A DNA stretch of 64,000 nt from an uncultured bacterium (GCA_937899715.1 CALCNX010000073.1:1-64000), one strand, 5' to 3'; counted from the stretch's first letter, positions 1 to 8,314 are shown. Made by a program: numbers and translations. Notes: generated by a model from the sequence alone, not told the origin.

Positions 1-26
1 GAAAATATTATCTATAAATCACGGTT

Positions 27-233
27 TTGCTGTCCAAACAATGGGGTACACCTCAGTCTGCTGTTGTAGATGTTGCCGATTCCGAATTGATATTAGTGGT
101 GGGTGGTGCCAGTCGTGAGCAAGAAAAGCTATGCAATATCATTGCAGGAGTGAGTGTTGCCGCAATGTTTTTTCCCCCTAGCCAAGGTATTGCGATTGCA
201 TTAATGATTGCAGATATGGCTCTTTGTCTTTAA
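27..233 (+). CDS. Double-glycine leader peptide (bacteriocin-like precursor)
   Basis: This small ORF encodes 68 residues. The leader ends ELILVVGG, which matches the classic double-glycine consensus: Glu at -8, hydrophobic residues at -7 and -4, and Gly-Gly at -2/-1. Cleavage after residue 27 would release a 41-residue, strongly hydrophobic peptide starting ASREQEKLC, with two cysteines (mature residues 9 and 40), one near each end. Such leaders are cut by C39 peptidases, and a stand-alone C39 peptidase lies 3.2 kb downstream. The start is uncertain. The frame has a stop at 15-17 and no ATG, so TTG at 27 is the longest choice. No ribosome-binding site is visible. A bacteriocin or signalling-peptide role is inferred from leader and context only. 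Confidence 0.62.
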   Translation: MLSKQWGTPQSAVVDVADSELILVVGGASREQEKLCNIIAGVSVAAMFFPPSQGIAIALMIADMALCL

Positions 234-277
234 TAAGGCAGACCAAATATTATAATCAATCATTCAAACGGCTAAAA

Positions 278-317
278 ATGGGAGCCTCCGTAGAGGCAGG
301 CTCTCATTTGTTTTTTT
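278..317 (+). terminator. Rho-independent terminator after the peptide gene
   Basis: A 10-bp stem (ATGGGAGCCT with AGGCTCTCAT, one G-T wobble) is followed by a T-rich tail beginning at 308. It separates the peptide gene from the membrane-protein run that starts at 486. The remaining bases to 485 are AT-rich, hold no ORF I can support, and probably carry the promoter of that run. Confidence 0.8.
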
Positions 318-485
318 ACAAGTAAGTTTCAGGATGCAAGTATGTTAAACCAAAATGCAGAGATTGTTTTGAAATATCCATTGTGAATCCAAGATAGTTT
401 ACAAAAGAAAATATTTTGATTTTCCTCTGCCCATAAACTTATTTTTATAAATGCTCAGTTTACCACAGTACAAATACTTTCGATT

Positions 486-1202
486 ATGACAAAATTGGAA
501 TATGTAAAGTATCACATAATTATTTTATTTCGTAGTTCCTATCTTTGGCTGATAATCAACTCATTACCTTATACCGCCATGATGACCTCCTTTTTATCAA
601 GAAAGTCCTCAAATACGGTAGATGATGAAGCCTCTCAAATCTTTTTGCTGAGTTTATTACCATTCTTTTCTCTTCTACATACAGGAACGAATATGTTTGC
701 ACATTTTTTTTCTTTTTTTTCTTTTTTTCATATTGTTCCTTACAATGTATTCAAAAAATATCTTTGCCTGATTCTGCCAACTTCAGCATTAACAATAAGT
801 TTTGCTATAAATACCTCAATATTTCTATTGGCAAATTCTCAATATTCATTCAAATATAAGATATTATACGGTGTCTGCTTATTTATGGGCGGAATAATCG
901 CTATTCTTCTTTGTATCAAGGCATCCATAGACACACCAATATTAGCTAAGATGAATGTATTCTCTTTTACATTTAGAACATCCGAGACAAGCATTGCCTT
1001 GTTGTTTATGGGCAAAATTGCCTGTGCTATCGGGGTTGTTCAAGTTTCATTTTTCTTGCTCGCTCATAGTAATTTTGCCCTGTGGGTTACCATAATGCTA
1101 ATATTGAGTATCTCAGCTCTATTGTATTTAGACAAGCAAATACAAAGAATGCCGATGCAAGTGCATCACAATAGATTTAATATTCTCGGTAAAATAAGTT
1201 GA
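486..1202 (+). CDS. Polytopic membrane protein, first of three tandem paralogues (ABC-2 permease-like)
   Basis: This is a 238-aa, very hydrophobic protein with about six membrane segments. I do not recognise a named family. It shares with the next two genes a motif GTN-M-F/Y followed about 14 residues later by a proline and then a hydrophobic stretch ending in LP, and an Arg-Phe pair in the C-terminal tail. This indicates tandem paralogy. It opens a run that includes a C39 peptidase and an ABC ATPase, so a permease or immunity role is plausible but inferred. Its composition is markedly AT-rich (16-22 G+C per 60 bases in sampled lines), against about 35 per 60 in the third paralogue. A T-rich tract at 703-729 encodes a Phe/Ser run. 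The ATG has no clear Shine-Dalgarno. Confidence 0.72.
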   Translation: MTKLEYVKYHIIILFRSSYLWLIINSLPYTAMMTSFLSRKSSNTVDDEASQIFLLSLLPFFSLLHTGTNMFAHFFSFFSFFHIVPYNVFKKYLCLILPTSALTISFAINTSIFLLANSQYSFKYKILYGVCLFMGGIIAILLCIKASIDTPILAKMNVFSFTFRTSETSIALLFMGKIACAIGVVQVSFFLLAHSNFALWVTIMLILSISALLYLDKQIQRMPMQVHHNRFNILGKIS

Positions 1203-1945
1203 TGAATATCAGAATTTCATTGCATACAACATACATCAAATATCAGCTTTTATGTCTGCTACGCAGTCATAGTTTGCTCGCCACATTCTTAACAGTCGTT
1301 CAGCAAACATTGACGATATTTCTGCTTTGGAAGTATCCGTCCGTCCATTTTCATAATGAAGCGCTGGGTGTTTATTTTTCTACAATCTTGGTAACGACTG
1401 CAATGATGGCGACAAGCACAAATATTTTCGGCTGGCAGTATGGTAGCGCTTTTTTGCTGTATATTTCCCCGAGTTCTCTCACAAGACGAGTGTCGGCACT
1501 TTTGCCATTGCTGTATTGTGTTTTTGTTGCTGTCGTTCTGGACATCATCATCTTTTATGCCGTCCAGCACATTGCCTTCACACCGGAGAAGTATGCTCTT
1601 TTCATTATTTGCTTTGTTGTCGGGGTTGCCGTTGCGATATATGAAGCACTGATGGCATCTATCCGTCAAGCAGTTCCACTCAAAAAAAATGCTTTTTCTT
1701 TTAGTGAAAAAACACCGCAACCCCCAAGAGCGCCCGGCACAAGGATTGTCTCAACGTTTCTGCCTACTGCCATACCTATTGGTGTATTCTACACGCTGGG
1801 ACACTATTCATGGTTCTGGTTTGGTTTTGTTGTTGTCTATGCGGCTATTATTGGCGGGGTACTTTTTTGGCTGTTGCGCTCTATTCCCCAAAAAGCCTAC
1901 GCTGCCCGATTCCACTTGTACCAAAGTCTGAAAGGTCTGAAGTGA
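1202..1945 (+). CDS. Polytopic membrane protein, second tandem paralogue
   Basis: This is a 247-aa protein with about six hydrophobic segments. ATG at 1202 overlaps the previous stop in a TGATG arrangement, suggesting translational coupling. A TTG one codon upstream is a less likely start. The shared motif appears as STNIFGW, then a proline and a run ending in LLP, and the C-terminus has ARFHLY, which aligns with QRFAMY in the next gene. The family is not recognised. By context it is probably a membrane subunit of the same transport or peptide system. Base composition is intermediate between its two paralogues. Confidence 0.75.
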   Translation: MNIRISLHTTYIKYQLLCLLRSHSLLATFLTVVQQTLTIFLLWKYPSVHFHNEALGVYFSTILVTTAMMATSTNIFGWQYGSAFLLYISPSSLTRRVSALLPLLYCVFVAVVLDIIIFYAVQHIAFTPEKYALFIICFVVGVAVAIYEALMASIRQAVPLKKNAFSFSEKTPQPPRAPGTRIVSTFLPTAIPIGVFYTLGHYSWFWFGFVVVYAAIIGGVLFWLLRSIPQKAYAARFHLYQSLKGLK

Positions 1946-2703
1946 TAACTCATATTCTCACCCTCATACGATACAGCCTACTCGCCTACGCCCGCAATGG
2001 AGCGCTATGGCAGCTTTGTCTTTTTTCAGTTTATCTGTTCGCGTTTAGCGGATTTATGACGCATCTCATCAGCAGAGATGACACAACGCCGCAGGTTGAA
2101 GATGTATATATTTTTCTCTTCTTGCCGACTTGGACGGGTATTATCATCGGAACCAATATGTACGGCTGGTGGCGGCGGGGATTTGCCATGATGACCTACG
2201 CACCGAATTTTTCAATGTTCCGCCCTGCTCAGGCACTGGTGCTGCCTTTGACTGTACTTCTTTTGGCGGAGTTCTCCGTGATACTTGGTTTTGTGTGCTT
2301 TAGCAGAAAACCTTTGCACCTTCTTTGGCAGATGCAAGAAACGCTACTGTGGCTGTTCATGCTCTCCGGCAGCATAGCGGCGGCGCTGTGCTTGTATGTG
2401 TACGCATCTTTGCGCAAAGCATCACCACTGCCCGATAGCCTGATGAAATCTATGTTCGGCAGCGCATGGAATAGAGAAAGTACGATGATGTTCTTCCTGG
2501 TTTTTTCAACGGCAGTCGGCGCGGGCGTTCCGGCGCTGAGTTATGTCACTCTTGCGGAAATGTACCCCTATGCGTGGGTGCTTGTTTCTTGTCTGTGGTT
2601 GTGTGGGCTGTCGTGCCTGTTGTGGGTGCTGCTGCGTACCTCGACGCAGTATCTTTTTACGCAGCGTTTTGCCATGTACAAACTTCTATCTCGTAACGTA
2701 TAA
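1942..2703 (+). CDS. Polytopic membrane protein, third tandem paralogue
   Basis: The frame is open from 1810, but GTG at 1942 overlaps the previous stop by four bases (GTGA) and gives a 253-aa product matching the length of its paralogues, so I choose it. There are about six membrane segments. The shared motif reads GTNMYGW, followed by the Pro and LP positions. The C-terminal tail carries QRFAMYKLL. G+C is high compared with the first paralogue. The function is unknown. Location next to a YIP1-like protein, a C39 peptidase and an ABC ATPase suggests a permease or accessory export component. Confidence 0.75.
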   Translation: MITHILTLIRYSLLAYARNGALWQLCLFSVYLFAFSGFMTHLISRDDTTPQVEDVYIFLFLPTWTGIIIGTNMYGWWRRGFAMMTYAPNFSMFRPAQALVLPLTVLLLAEFSVILGFVCFSRKPLHLLWQMQETLLWLFMLSGSIAAALCLYVYASLRKASPLPDSLMKSMFGSAWNRESTMMFFLVFSTAVGAGVPALSYVTLAEMYPYAWVLVSCLWLCGLSCLLWVLLRTSTQYLFTQRFAMYKLLSRNV

Positions 2704-2743
2704 CTAAAGTCTAATTTTTGACCATTCAATTTCGACACTCTTT

Positions 2744-3466
2744 ATGGAAGCCATTTTGAACGCACTTGCTGCGCCGAGTGCTTTTGTCGCAGATTTTAAG
2801 CGCCTGAAGGCGTTGTTGCCTTTTCTGACTGCTTTTGCTCTTTCCGCATTGGCAACGGTTCTTATCGCGCCTTTGACCATGGACTTCGCGATGAAACAAT
2901 CAAACACCTTCGCAGAAGCAGGTACGCGAGAATACGCAATGTTCTATGCATTTGGCATTGGCACTTCGGTTATTTCCCTTGCCATCAAATGGGCGTTTGC
3001 CACATTTTTTCTGGGAACAGTGTTGCAGTTTGCCCAGCAGCAGCGCCATATAATGAAAGAAGAGCATACGCGGCAAGAACTTCCCGACGTGGAATATAGC
3101 GGCGTTTTGCAGTTGGTAGCGTATAGCGGTGTTATTCTTGCGTTTGAAGGCTTAATCAAGGCATTTGCCGTCATTGTGAAAAATAATCGTAATATGCTCG
3201 TTACTGTTCAAGACCTTGATGTGAGTATTGGGCTTAGTCTTCTGACAGCAAAAGTAAGCGTCGGCGCATTTATGTATGCGTTCTTGGGCGAAATCAATCC
3301 CGTTACTCTCTGGGGTTATGGTGTGCTGGCATATTGGGTAATCAGCATTTACCACGTGAGGCGGAGTGTTGCCTTTGGTGCTGTGGGCGGGTTGTGGCTT
3401 ATCTGCACAATCTTGACAGCATCAATGCAACAATTCACCGCCAGCATGACGGGAGCAGCACGATGA
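2744..3466 (+). CDS. YIP1-family-like membrane protein
   Basis: This is a 240-aa protein with about five to six membrane helices after a short cytoplasmic N-terminus. The pattern of helices, with a G-x-G loop near residue 70 and a C-terminal NPVTLWGYGVLAYW segment, resembles bacterial YIP1-domain proteins, whose molecular role is poorly known. ATG at 2744 lies 40 bases after the third permease-like gene. Its stop overlaps the next start (ATGA at 3463-3466), so it is probably in the same transcript as the C39 peptidase. The family assignment rests on fold-like sequence features only. Confidence 0.7.
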   Translation: MEAILNALAAPSAFVADFKRLKALLPFLTAFALSALATVLIAPLTMDFAMKQSNTFAEAGTREYAMFYAFGIGTSVISLAIKWAFATFFLGTVLQFAQQQRHIMKEEHTRQELPDVEYSGVLQLVAYSGVILAFEGLIKAFAVIVKNNRNMLVTVQDLDVSIGLSLLTAKVSVGAFMYAFLGEINPVTLWGYGVLAYWVISIYHVRRSVAFGAVGGLWLICTILTASMQQFTASMTGAAR

Positions 3467-4008
3467 GCCAAGATTTTTCGGCAACGGCAAAGCACACACA
3501 ACCGAAGTCCACGACGACAAAAGTGCTGATGTTGATAGTGATTGTGCTGCTTATTATTGGCGGCAGCGTGGCGGCTGTTACCTTTACTGCATCCACAGCA
3601 TTTCTTGGCGCAGAAGGCGTAATCCTGCAAAAAAGCAAAAACGACTGCGGCATAGCGGCGGTAAAAAATGTTGTCAAAAAGTTTGGCTACGAGCCAAACG
3701 GTGTAGATACATTGCTCAAAGCGACACAAACATCCGGCGTAAATTTACTGGAAATCAAACGCGCTTTGCAAGCATACAATCTTGCCGGAAGCGGCTACAA
3801 AACGACCATTCAGGAAATCACGACGCTTCCACTGCCAATGATTGTGCATTGGGAAGGAAATCATTTTGTGGTGGTGGAAGAAATTCGTGATGGCGATATT
3901 ACGGTCATTGACCCCGCTATGGGGCGCGTCCGATACAGCAAAGCCAAATTTGCGGAACACTGGACAGGCGTTGTGCTTTCCGTTCAACGTGCGCCGCAAA
4001 AGCAGTAA
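3463..4008 (+). CDS. Stand-alone membrane-anchored C39 family peptidase
   Basis: This is a 181-aa protein. I start it at ATG 3463, which overlaps the previous stop (ATGA). The frame is open farther upstream but lies inside the YIP1-like gene. Residues 21-48 form one membrane segment. The rest is a C39 papain-like domain with Gln56 (oxyanion hole), Cys62 in NDCGIAA, His134 in GNHFVVV and Asp150 in VIDPAMG, so the catalytic set is complete. C39 domains remove double-glycine leaders and are usually the N-terminus of an exporter ABC protein. Here the domain is alone. Basic residues before the helix suggest N-in topology, which would place the catalytic domain outside the cytoplasm. That is unusual and is an inference. 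Confidence 0.88.
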   Translation: MSQDFSATAKHTQPKSTTTKVLMLIVIVLLIIGGSVAAVTFTASTAFLGAEGVILQKSKNDCGIAAVKNVVKKFGYEPNGVDTLLKATQTSGVNLLEIKRALQAYNLAGSGYKTTIQEITTLPLPMIVHWEGNHFVVVEEIRDGDITVIDPAMGRVRYSKAKFAEHWTGVVLSVQRAPQKQ

Positions 4009-4048
4009 CGTCATTGCAATCATCCTGCACACCACCCTCTCATACCGC

Positions 4049-4849
4049 ATGAATTCGCCCTCGCTCACATTTCGCACGTTTGCTCGGATTGCACTCGAAC
4101 TCCGCATGACGTACTGGCAGGAGGCATTTCGCACTGCACCCGTGAGTTCTGCATTACGCGCACTTGTTTTTGTCGTGGTCGTATTGCAAGCCGTCGCAAC
4201 AATGTTCGGCATTGTAACGGTGCGGCTGCCGGATAATCTTGTTCAGGAATTGCGAAACTCGTTGGATTCCGTGCGTACAGCATTGCTGCTGATACTGCCA
4301 ATAGCATATCTTCTTCAGCAAATTTTTTCTGCACCGTTTTTCATTCGGCAGTCAAGTTCGATATTTTTCTGTCCGTACCCGATTTCGCGCTTGCATCTGG
4401 CGTTTCTGCGCTGGCTGGAAGGCGGACTAACGATGACACAAATAACGGGCGCATCAGTGCTGCTTGCGGTTATTGTTTTTACTGCACCGACTCTTTGGGC
4501 AGCGCTTTTGCAATGGTTGATTTGGTGCGGTATTCTTCGTACATTCGTAATGTGTTGCCACGAAATATACTGCCTGATTGCCGACCGCCCTGTTTTGTTA
4601 TATGTGTTGTATGTGGGATTGACCATCTATGTGATGTGGAGTTTTATCGGGCTGATGAATAGCGTAAAATCTACATCCGGGCATAGTTCGTTTTCGCTAT
4701 CATCAATAATTACATGGTTTGATACTGCGCTTATTCGGCAATCCGGCATAATACCGATACTCATAAGTATAACAATTATCGGCGGTTTATTTCTGTCAGC
4801 AGCATGGCTCTACGGCTATCGCATGAAAAATATTGCTAAGTATCGGTAA
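4049..4849 (+). CDS. Polytopic membrane protein, putative ABC permease subunit
   Basis: This is a 266-aa protein starting at ATG 4049, 40 bases after the C39 peptidase. The frame is open farther upstream but only inside that gene. About six hydrophobic segments are visible, with a cytoplasmic-looking loop containing CPYPISRLHLAFLRWLEG. It precedes an ABC ATPase gene by 47 bases, which makes it the best candidate for that ATPase's membrane partner. It is not obviously a paralogue of the three membrane proteins upstream. The exact family is not recognised. Confidence 0.72.
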   Translation: MNSPSLTFRTFARIALELRMTYWQEAFRTAPVSSALRALVFVVVVLQAVATMFGIVTVRLPDNLVQELRNSLDSVRTALLLILPIAYLLQQIFSAPFFIRQSSSIFFCPYPISRLHLAFLRWLEGGLTMTQITGASVLLAVIVFTAPTLWAALLQWLIWCGILRTFVMCCHEIYCLIADRPVLLYVLYVGLTIYVMWSFIGLMNSVKSTSGHSSFSLSSIITWFDTALIRQSGIIPILISITIIGGLFLSAAWLYGYRMKNIAKYR

Positions 4850-4896
4850 ACTATATCAACAAAATTTCTTGTTTTTACTCCTTGACCTCTACCTCT

Positions 4897-5679
4897 ATGA
4901 ATCCGATTGATGTTCAGAATGTTTCATTTGCGTACAAAGGAAACAACACCGTTCTTGAAGATATTTCCTTCACCGTTCAGCAAGGCTCCGTTACGGGCTT
5001 GCTTGGTGTGAATGGTGCGGGAAAAAGTACACTTACATGGCTGTTGTGCAATATGCTTGAGCCAAATCAAGGAAATATCAACATTTTGGGCGAAAAACTC
5101 ACGATGGACTCCGATCACATCAAGGCGCAATTCGGCGTTCTTCCTGCCGACGACCCGCTTATTGAGCATTTGACCGTCGAGGAGTATTTAACGTTTGTGG
5201 GGCGTTTGTACAACATTGATAAAAAACTTCTTCCGGGACGCATCAATCAACTGTTACCGCTTTTTGCGTTAGAAGAATTTCGCAAGAAGCAAAACCGTCA
5301 TTTGTCCACCGGCACACGCCGCAAAGTCGGCATTCTTTCCACGTTGCTCCACTCGCCCAAACTTCTCGTCTGGGACGAACCATTTAACGGACTTGACCCG
5401 ATAGCAAGCGCGACGCTGAAGGAACTCATCGCAACATTGAAAGCAAACGGTATCACGATACTCTTCACTTCCCAAGTGCTGGAGCCTGTCGAAGCCGTGT
5501 GCGATGCGGTGCTGATTCTGGACAATAAACGCTTGATGCTTAATCAAACAATGACGGAAATTAAAGAGCAGATTCTTGCGGCAAACGTGCAAACACTAGA
5601 GCAGTTACTGGTGAAACTCGCATCGAAAATGCCCGAAACAGCAGGCTCCATGCGTGATATGTCGTGGCTGAAAGTGTAA
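4897..5679 (+). CDS. ABC transporter ATP-binding protein
   Basis: This is a 260-aa single nucleotide-binding domain. It has a Walker A (GVNGAGKST, residues 37-45 from ATG 4897), a Walker B (LLVWDEP) with D-loop GLDP, and a histidine-less switch region (LFTSQVLEP). The signature motif is degenerate, LSTGT in place of LSGGQ. An in-frame TTG at 4882 is a less likely start. The family resembles the CcmA/bacitracin-export type ATPases that pair with ABC-2 permeases. It ends the peptide-export-like run and stops 14 bases before the convergent ispD gene. Its partners are inferred to be the membrane proteins upstream. Confidence 0.92.
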   Translation: MNPIDVQNVSFAYKGNNTVLEDISFTVQQGSVTGLLGVNGAGKSTLTWLLCNMLEPNQGNINILGEKLTMDSDHIKAQFGVLPADDPLIEHLTVEEYLTFVGRLYNIDKKLLPGRINQLLPLFALEEFRKKQNRHLSTGTRRKVGILSTLLHSPKLLVWDEPFNGLDPIASATLKELIATLKANGITILFTSQVLEPVEAVCDAVLILDNKRLMLNQTMTEIKEQILAANVQTLEQLLVKLASKMPETAGSMRDMSWLKV

Positions 5680-5693
5680 ACCCTAAAGCAATT

Positions 5694-6407
5694 CTATCGC
5701 AACAGAAACTCAGCCCACGCAAAATCAAGTGGCGTAGTGATTTTGATATTCCTCTCTTCTCCCGCAATGACTTGAACCGGGAAACCCGCAAATTCGACCA
5801 CACTTGCGTCATCCGTACCGAGGAACCCGTGCTGCTGCGCCTTCTGATAAGCATCTACCAAGACCTCGCGCCGAAACCCCTGCGGCGTTTGGATTGCCCT
5901 GAGGCGTGAGCGTTCGTGCGTTGCCCGAACCAAGCCCGCTTCGGTACATTCTTTTATTGTTTCTTTTGGTGTCAGTCCCGGAATGACTGCGCCGTGCTCC
6001 CATGCTGCGTTAATGATTGTCTGTATGAAACTAGGCGTAACAAAAGGACGTACGGCATCATGCACAAGAATTACATCAGAAGCAACACTAATACTTGTTT
6101 GGAGGGCATTGAATATAGAATCTTGTCGCTCTTTTCCGCCTTCGACTATCGCGGTGATTTTTGTGAGGTGATATTCTGCTGCAAGTTCGGCGATAGGAGC
6201 ATGAAAGTCGGGCGACGCAGCAATAACGATGTTCTGAACGGCATCGGTTGCTTCAAGTGCCTGAAGGGTGCGAACGATAATCGGCACACCAAGAAGAGGA
6301 ATAAATTGCTTCGGGCGATCGGCACCAAAGCGTGTACCGGAGCCGGCGGCGGGGATAATGACGGTGGTATGCACGGCTTTATTAACTACACTACTGGTTT
6401 TACTCAC
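5694..6407 (-). CDS. ispD: 2-C-methyl-D-erythritol 4-phosphate cytidylyltransferase
   Basis: This 237-aa protein catalyses the CTP-dependent third step of the MEP isoprenoid pathway, forming CDP-methylerythritol. Key motifs are present: the nucleotide-binding AAGSGTRFGADRPKQF (residues 20-35), HDAVRPF, TDDASVVE and the C-terminal NIKITTPLDF. Length is normal for the family. The start overlaps the end of nusB by eight bases, suggesting coupled translation from a nusB-ispD transcript. The neighbour on the other side is convergent. Confidence 0.97.
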   Translation of the reverse strand: MSKTSSVVNKAVHTTVIIPAAGSGTRFGADRPKQFIPLLGVPIIVRTLQALEATDAVQNIVIAASPDFHAPIAELAAEYHLTKITAIVEGGKERQDSIFNALQTSISVASDVILVHDAVRPFVTPSFIQTIINAAWEHGAVIPGLTPKETIKECTEAGLVRATHERSRLRAIQTPQGFRREVLVDAYQKAQQHGFLGTDDASVVEFAGFPVQVIAGEERNIKITTPLDFAWAEFLLR

Positions 6408-7038
6408 GGTGCTTGCTGAGGTTTACGTCCAGCAGCCCGCGCCCGGTCTTTGTTGCTTGTCCTTTTGCGGTGAGTTCGGCAAAGGCGGAGTCCAGTACGC
6501 CATTCACAAACTGGCTGCTTTTATCGGTGGAGTATTTTTTGACGATTTCGATGGCTTCGTTGATGGTAACTTTGGCGGGAATCTGTTCAAAACTAATAAG
6601 TTCGGCAATGGCAATCTTCAGTACAACGCGGTCAATATGCGCCAAACGACCGACTTCCCAATTCTGCGAAAATTTTTCGATAAGCTCAAGAGCATATTCA
6701 GCGTGAATCTCGGTTTTGTCCAGAAGCTCAAGCGCAAACTGCTTCATCTCGTCGTCCCAATCAATGATAAAATCTGCTTCGAGGCGCTCTACTTCTTGCT
6801 CGGAGAGCAGGCGATTTGGTGTTTCCGCGTCGTCTATGCGGTATTCATAGGGAAAAACATGAGGGAAATTTTCGCGCCAATGCACTTCGGATACCTCTTG
6901 CGCTGAGAGAAGTTGCATCACTTTTTCACGCGCTATTCGCCGCGTTCCCTTCACAATCGGCGTGGTGATTGTCGTAACGGAATCCGCTTTTCGTGCGCTC
7001 TCTGAGCGTTGTGGTTCCGAGCCATTATTCTGCGACAT
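6400..7038 (-). CDS. nusB: Transcription antitermination factor NusB
   Basis: With ATG at 7038 the product is 212 aa. A TTG 10 codons upstream would add a short extension. NusB joins NusE (S10) at boxA to assemble the rRNA antitermination complex. The C-terminal half is typical: an HIDRVVLKIAIAEL segment followed by AKVTINEAIEIVKKYSTDKSSQFVNGVLD. The N-terminal 40 residues are Ser/Thr-rich and appear disordered. A KGTRRIAREKVMQLL segment begins the folded domain. It lies upstream of ispD with an eight-base overlap. Confidence 0.95.
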   Translation of the reverse strand: MSQNNGSEPQRSESARKADSVTTITTPIVKGTRRIAREKVMQLLSAQEVSEVHWRENFPHVFPYEYRIDDAETPNRLLSEQEVERLEADFIIDWDDEMKQFALELLDKTEIHAEYALELIEKFSQNWEVGRLAHIDRVVLKIAIAELISFEQIPAKVTINEAIEIVKKYSTDKSSQFVNGVLDSAFAELTAKGQATKTGRGLLDVNLSKHRE

Positions 7039-7294
7039 ACATTCGTACTTTCTGCTAAAATCAAACAAAGAACATTGAATCGCGGGTTACCAATCCTATG
7101 CGATATGGTATGCCCGACCTTGCGAAAAGCGCAATTCTTGGTCTATCAAGTTACTACGCGAGAAGTCTGCTAATTTAGTGTGAAATGGGCAGAAAACAAA
7201 ATTGGATTTTTGGCGTTGCATTGCAATCATAGCGTAGTGAAGCCTGAGCATCCGTAGAAATTGAGTAGCCGTAGAAATGATTGTCCGCAATCTG

Positions 7295-8044
7295 CTATTT
7301 CATCCCAATAAAAGCCACCATTCTTCCGGCTTGCTCACCATCGCGCCGATGCGAGTGATAGCGCTCGTCGCTGATGGTGCAACCTGCAGCGACTTCGATA
7401 TGTTGCGCCTTTACGTCGGCAGCAAGCAATTGCTCGGTAATACGAAGGCGGTTGTCGAAGAGATATTCGTCGTCGTTCAAACGTTGAAGCGCCGGAGCGG
7501 TGAAAAGCTGCGCCACGTCCTCGCGTACCACATAGCGCTCCCCCGAAGCACAAGGCGAGATATACGCCAAAAGCGACGAGGCTTTCGTTCCGAATTTCTT
7601 GCTCATGTCATTGATGCCGCCTTGCACAATATTGCCATGCGTCCCTTTCCAGCCAGAATGAAGCGCCGCAATAACCTGATTTTCCGGGTCGTAGAGCAAA
7701 ACAGCCGCACAATCCGCTATGCCTACGCACAAGATAAAACCGTGGGTTTGCGTTACCATCCCGTCGGACTCCTCAAAAGGCTCGCTGGTGTGCTGCTCAT
7801 GGTTCTCATGCGTAAGTGTGCGCACGGTGGTAGAATGAACTTGCTTCTGAAACTTTAATGCTTTGCCCTCCACACCAATAGCCTCTGCCAGACGCAGACG
7901 ATGCTCCGCCACTTCTTCCTCGTTCAAAATGTGACCTTTGAGTAACGACAGACCTGTTGTGGGAAAGAGGTGCGTATTGCGCTCGGTTACACCTGCAAGG
8001 ATGTTGGAGGGGAAGATATGGGGTTGTTCTATTTGAAGGCTCAT
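7295..8044 (-). CDS. pgeF: Peptidoglycan editing factor / multicopper polyphenol oxidase-like (PgeF)
   Basis: This is a 249-aa protein of the YfiH/LACC1 family. Members have purine nucleoside phosphorylase or adenosine deaminase activity, or edit peptidoglycan precursors. The metal-binding triad is visible: His70 in QKQVHS, Cys112 in IADCAAVLLYDP and His129 in ALHSGWKG. The family C-terminus CTISDERYHSHRRDGEQAGR is intact. The stretch upstream of it (8045-8314) and the one downstream (7039-7294) hold no gene I can support. The latter has only a short direct repeat, CCGTAGAAAT at 7252 and 7269. Confidence 0.95.
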   Translation of the reverse strand: MSLQIEQPHIFPSNILAGVTERNTHLFPTTGLSLLKGHILNEEEVAEHRLRLAEAIGVEGKALKFQKQVHSTTVRTLTHENHEQHTSEPFEESDGMVTQTHGFILCVGIADCAAVLLYDPENQVIAALHSGWKGTHGNIVQGGINDMSKKFGTKASSLLAYISPCASGERYVVREDVAQLFTAPALQRLNDDEYLFDNRLRITEQLLAADVKAQHIEVAAGCTISDERYHSHRRDGEQAGRMVAFIGMK

Positions 8045-8314
8045 GAATGCTAGGATTGAGTGCTGAGAATATGGGCAGAAAATTCAAATGTAATACGAAT
8101 TCAAAACTAAAATAGAGAAGTGGGCAATCTTAGCAAACGGAAATTTACTATAGGAATTCTGTATAGTAGTGTTTCGTATAACTCTCAATAACACTATGAC
8201 TTTTTGGCATAGAAAGTCCTGACCATCAGCATCATGTTTTACAAAGCGTAGTTCTGCATTTTTGTATCAGACAGAGGGCAGAATTGCAAACACGATATTT
8301 TCGGAGATACAGCC

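Noticed and set aside
1810..1941. Longer start for the third membrane protein
   Set aside because: The extension lies inside the second paralogue. The GTG at 1942 gives the family length and a 4-base overlap.
7096..7290. 64-aa minus-strand ORF between nusB and pgeF
   Set aside because: No family, weak start, and no sign of translation.
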